Below are positions 6,353 through 9,222 of a stretch of DNA of 9,222 nucleotides, piece by piece. The stretch lies in NCBI GenBank assembly GCA_029858755.1, contig JAOUEK010000045.1, positions 1 to 9,222 of the forward strand, in the 5' to 3' direction. Position numbers and translations under genes: made by a program. The stretch's first letter is position 1. The number at the start of each line of letters is the position of its first letter. A model generated the notes under the pieces. That model was given only the letters and a program-made list of their open reading frames with translations, was not told where the DNA came from and searched no databases. Source of the DNA: Thermoleophilia bacterium (GTDB lineage: Bacteria > Actinomycetota > Thermoleophilia > Gaiellales > Gaiellaceae).

Positions 6353-6412
6353 CTGACGGAGACGCCAGCGAGCCCCAGGAGTTGGCGCGCGCGGCGCGGG
6401 CCGGGCGCTCCC

Positions 6413-8209
6413 TCAGGAGCCGAGCCCGATCTCGGCGGCGAGCTGCTCGGCCTCGTCGAGCTGCGCGGCGAGCGCGTCGATGCCGGAGGCCCAGATCGCC
6501 GGGTCGGCGAGATCGAGGCCCACCATCCGGGCGAGCTCCTCGGGCGGCTGCGACCCACCGGCCCGCAGCAGCTCGAGATACGGGTCGACCATCGCCTCGC
6601 CCTCGTCGAGGTAGCGCCGGTAGATGGCGAGCGAGAAGAGGTAGCCGAAGGCGTACGCGTAGACGTAGCCGGGCGCGTTGGTGAAGTGCGGGATGTAGCT
6701 CCACCACGCGTCGTAGCCGTCGATGTCGACGGCGCCGCCGAACAGCTCGAGCTGGCGCTCGCGCCAGAGCTCGGCGATCCGCTCCGACGAGATCTCCCCC
6801 ACCTCCCGGCGCTCTGTGTGCACGGCCTGCTCGAAGCGGTTCATCGCGATCTGGCGGAACACGGTCGCGATCGCGTCCTCGATCCGTCCCGTGAGCAGGT
6901 CGAGCCGGCGGCGCGGGTCGTCCTCACGGTCGAGCAGGAGCTCGAAGGTCAGCGACTCGCCGAACACCGACGCCGTCTCGGCCGTGGTCAGTGGCGTCGA
7001 CGCGTTGAAGAGCCCCTGCGGCCCGGCGAGCACACCGTGCAGGCCGTGCCCGAGCTCGTGCGCCAGCGTGAGGATCGAGCGGCGGTCGCCCGTGTAGTTC
7101 ATGAGGATGTACGGGTGGCGGCCCGGGATGGTGGTCGCGCAGAACGCGCCCGTCCGCTTGTCGTCGCGTACCGGGGCGTCGATCCAGCTCCCGGCGAAGA
7201 ACCGCTCGACGATGTCGCCCGTCTCGATCGAGAACCCGCCGTACGCCCCGCTGACGATCTCGCGCGCGTCGTCCCACGCAGTCTTCGTCGTGTCGACCGC
7301 GACGGGGGCGAAGCGGTCGAAGTGCGACAGCCGGTCGAGCCCGAGCAGGCGCGCCTTCAGCGTGTAGTAGCGCTGCGGCACCTCGTAGCGCGAGACCGCC
7401 GCGTCGATCAGCGCCGCGACCGCCTCGTCGGTCGTCTCGTTGGCCAGGTTGCGCGCCGTGAGCCACGTCGGGTAGCCGCGCAGGCGATCCTCGATCGACT
7501 TGTCGAGGAGGATCGTGTTGAAGATGAAGGTGCGCGTGCGGAGCCCCGGCTGCAGCGCCTCGCTGACCGCCGCCGCGGCGCTGCTCCGCACCTCGCGGTC
7601 GGACGAGTAGAGCCGCGCCATCGCGGACTCCAGCGACATCTCGTCGCCGTCGATGGTCACGCGCAGGGCGCCGAGCAGCTCCTCGTAGAGACGCCGCCAC
7701 GACGCGTTGCCGGACACGCCCTTCTCGGTGACGATCCGCTCCTCGGGCTCGCTGAGCAGGTAGGGCCTGAACTTCCGCTGGGAGCGCAGGTGGTGGCGCC
7801 AGTGGTCGAGCTCGGACGACGCGAGCAGGACGTCCGCCGGCTCGTCCTCGAGGGCTGCCCACTCGAGCCCGAAGAAGAGCAGTTTGGTGTCGAGCGCCGC
7901 CGCGCGCTCGTTCAGCTTCGCGACCAGGGCCCCGCGCGGGGCGTCGGCCATGTTCGTCGAGAAGTTGAGGTGCGCGTAGTAGGAGGCGCGCGTGAACACG
8001 CTCTCGATGCGCTCGTGCTCTGCGACCGCCTCCGCCAGCTCGGCAGCCGACAGTGTCGCGACCTTGCCGTGATAGCGCTCGTGGAACGCCTCGCCTGCCT
8101 GCTCTGCGTCGGCGACGTCGCGCTCCAGCGCGGGGTCGTCGGGGCCCTCGTAGAGATCGGAGAGGTCCCAGGCGACCTCTTCCGCACCCGTCTGCTCGAT
8201 CGTGGCCAT
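6413..8209 (-). CDS. pepF: Oligoendopeptidase F, M3 family zinc metallopeptidase
   Basis: A 598-residue cytoplasmic zinc metallopeptidase of the M3B (PepF) family, which cleaves short oligopeptides of roughly 7-17 residues and is close to the usual PepF length of about 600. The N-terminal half is helical (PepF N-terminal domain, starting VAWDLSDLYEGPDDP). The zinc site HELGH has His384, catalytic Glu385 and His388, and a downstream Glu in TAETAS (about Glu411) supplies the third ligand. The C-terminal region includes FTNAPGYVYAYAFGYLFSLAIY, the conserved tyrosine-rich segment of M3 enzymes involved in substrate binding (seen here in pieces near residues 515-535). The start ATG at 8209 was chosen because family homology begins at once; the frame is open further upstream but that part is antisense to the next gene. 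AGG lies 9 bases upstream. It follows the YyaL-type gene by 47 bp on the same strand and is probably co-transcribed with it. Peptide turnover beside a solute-binding protein may reflect amino acid nutrition, but that link is weak. Confidence 0.95.
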   Translation of the reverse strand: MATIEQTGAEEVAWDLSDLYEGPDDPALERDVADAEQAGEAFHERYHGKVATLSAAELAEAVAEHERIESVFTRASYYAHLNFSTNMADAPRGALVAKLNERAAALDTKLLFFGLEWAALEDEPADVLLASSELDHWRHHLRSQRKFRPYLLSEPEERIVTEKGVSGNASWRRLYEELLGALRVTIDGDEMSLESAMARLYSSDREVRSSAAAAVSEALQPGLRTRTFIFNTILLDKSIEDRLRGYPTWLTARNLANETTDEAVAALIDAAVSRYEVPQRYYTLKARLLGLDRLSHFDRFAPVAVDTTKTAWDDAREIVSGAYGGFSIETGDIVERFFAGSWIDAPVRDDKRTGAFCATTIPGRHPYILMNYTGDRRSILTLAHELGHGLHGVLAGPQGLFNASTPLTTAETASVFGESLTFELLLDREDDPRRRLDLLTGRIEDAIATVFRQIAMNRFEQAVHTERREVGEISSERIAELWRERQLELFGGAVDIDGYDAWWSYIPHFTNAPGYVYAYAFGYLFSLAIYRRYLDEGEAMVDPYLELLRAGGSQPPEELARMVGLDLADPAIWASGIDALAAQLDEAEQLAAEIGLGS

Positions 8210-8256
8210 GCGGGGCAGCCTACCTGCGGCGCTGCACCGCGATCCCCCGGCCGTGG

Positions 8257-9222
8257 TCAGACGAGCGCGGGGTCGGTGACGGGGGCGCCGCATGCGAAGC
8301 GCTCGCAGACGTAGACGGCCGGCCGACCGTCCACGAGCCCCTTGCCGGCCAGCAGAGGGACGTCGTCCGCGGGGCCGACGGCGACGACCGCCGAGGGCTG
8401 GAAGGGCGCGAGCGCGGCGCGGGCCACGGGCGCATCCACCGGCCCGCAGACGGCGAGCTCCCGCGGCGCGGCGAGGCGGAGGTCGAGCGCGCACAGGGCC
8501 CATGCGAACCCGCCCGGCGCACGGCGCATGGGCGACTCCACGAGCCGCAGGACGCCGACGGCGCGCTGCTCGAGCTCGTCGTCGCCCCAGATCCGCGCGA
8601 TGCGCATGAGCACGTGTGCGAGCATCGAGTTCCCCGAGGGCGCGGGGGTGTCCTGGAGGTCCTTCGTCTGGGCGACGAGTTGCTCTCCGTCGCGGGGCGC
8701 GAGGAAGAAGCCGCCGCGCTCCTCGTCCGCGAACAGCTCGACGGCGAGCAGTGCGAGCCGCCGTGCCTCGTGCAGCCAGCGGAGCTCGCCCGTCGCCGCG
8801 TGCAGCTCGAGCAGGCCGTGCGCGGCGTTCGCGTAGTCGTCGAGGAAGCCGGCGCCGCTCGTGCGCCCGTCCCGCCACGACCGCTGCAGCCGACCGTCGC
8901 CGGTCGACAGCGGCCCCAGCAGGTGCTCGGCGACGCGGCGGCCGGCGCCGAGCCAGTCGGGTCGCTGCAGCCGGTACCCGGCCTCGGCGAGCGCCGCCAG
9001 CGCGAGGCCGTTCCAGGAGGCCAGCACCTTGTCGTCACGCAGCGGTTGCGGCCGTCGCGCGCGCAGCGAGAGCAGGCGCACGCGGAGGTCGGGGTCGATC
9101 GTGCCGCGGACGATCGAGCGCCCGTGCTCGAACGGGACGAGCAGCGCGGGGTCGAGCCCCGCCGCCTCGGCCTCGCCCTCCGTCCACGTGTAGGTCAGCC
9201 CCTCGACGCCGTCGGTGTCCGC
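8257..9222 (-). CDS. YyaL/SPATA20-type thioredoxin-domain protein, C-terminal part (cut by window edge)
   Basis: The frame is open from the right edge of the window to a TGA at 8257-8259, giving 321 residues without the N terminus. The visible part begins ADTDGVEGLTYTWTEGE, followed by RPQPLRDDKVLASWNGLAL and later SGAGFLDDYANAAHGLLEL and QDTPAPSGNSMLAHVL. This is the six-hairpin, (alpha/alpha)6-barrel half of the YyaL family (human SPATA20), whose full proteins are about 650-700 residues with an N-terminal thioredoxin-like (DUF255) domain that would lie beyond the window. The RDDKVLxSWNGL and DDYA motifs are the strongest identifiers. The family resembles N-acylglucosamine 2-epimerase and cellobiose 2-epimerase folds, but no reaction is firmly established. 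An internal GTG at 9081 is not the start, because homology continues upstream of it. The gene ends 47 bp before pepF with no terminator between, so the two probably share a transcript. Confidence 0.9.
   Translation of the reverse strand, partial: ADTDGVEGLTYTWTEGEAEAAGLDPALLVPFEHGRSIVRGTIDPDLRVRLLSLRARRPQPLRDDKVLASWNGLALAALAEAGYRLQRPDWLGAGRRVAEHLLGPLSTGDGRLQRSWRDGRTSGAGFLDDYANAAHGLLELHAATGELRWLHEARRLALLAVELFADEERGGFFLAPRDGEQLVAQTKDLQDTPAPSGNSMLAHVLMRIARIWGDDELEQRAVGVLRLVESPMRRAPGGFAWALCALDLRLAAPRELAVCGPVDAPVARAALAPFQPSAVVAVGPADDVPLLAGKGLVDGRPAVYVCERFACGAPVTDPALV

Noticed and set aside
6378..6411. Very GC-rich stretch just after pepF as an intrinsic terminator
   Set aside because: Only 4-bp complementary arms around a long alternating GC interior were found and there is no T-run, so a defined hairpin cannot be supported.
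8210..8256. Promoter or terminator in the gap between the YyaL-type gene and pepF
   Set aside because: Only a 4-bp stem is visible and no TAnnnT element with a plausible -35; co-transcription is simpler.
6305..8314. Plus-strand open frame of about 669 codons opposite pepF
   Set aside because: Antisense to a complete PepF with its HELGH zinc site; Arg/Val/Glu-rich sequence without domain features.

Overview
The window is very GC-rich, and nearly all of it is coding, with high-GC codon use throughout. A luciferase-like F420-type oxidoreductase resembling mycobacterial Rv3520c, possible leaderless genes and the codon bias suggest an actinobacterium, perhaps a deep lineage such as Thermoleophilia. 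The lineage is inference; no rRNA or tRNA is present to fix it.

Layout: (1) 3-89 (+), the last codons of an upstream gene. (2) 130-831 (+), a short-chain dehydrogenase/reductase. (3) 848-2050 (-), an acyl-CoA dehydrogenase of the ACAD10/11 type, convergent with the SDR. (4) Starting only 18 bp from the ACAD start, a divergent (+) run: an LLM-class F420-type oxidoreductase (2069-3091), an APH-fold phosphotransferase with a fused C-terminal DUF6285/LvaB-like domain (3088-4335) and a histidine phosphatase (annotated from 4353, probably starting at a CTG at 4332, to 4991). These three genes overlap or nearly touch and look like one transcript. (5) A 12-bp perfect hairpin at 4996-5023 separates this from a (-) strand block. 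In transcription order that block is the C-terminal part of a YyaL/SPATA20-type protein (8257-9222, cut by the window edge), oligoendopeptidase F (6413-8209) and a secreted LivK-type substrate-binding protein (5043-6305).

The centre of interest is 848-4991. An APH-fold acyl-CoA kinase, a DUF6285 partner and an ACAD are the core of the levulinate (lva) pathway of Pseudomonas putida and of human ACAD10/ACAD11. There a 4-hydroxyacyl-CoA is phosphorylated and the phosphate is then eliminated by an ACAD-fold enzyme, so the chain can enter beta-oxidation. Here the kinase and its small partner are one polypeptide, the ACAD is divergent, and an F420-type oxidoreductase and a histidine phosphatase share the kinase's operon. 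I infer a hydroxyacyl-CoA catabolic module that adds deazaflavin redox chemistry and a phosphatase to the lva-type core. The SDR may take part but is in a separate transcription unit.

The ACAD/LLM start region (2050-2069) looks like a symmetric bidirectional promoter: one shared -10 element predicts start sites 18 bp apart that fall on or next to both start codons. No CRISPR array, insertion sequence, tRNA or rRNA was seen, and no non-coding stretch exceeds about 110 bp.
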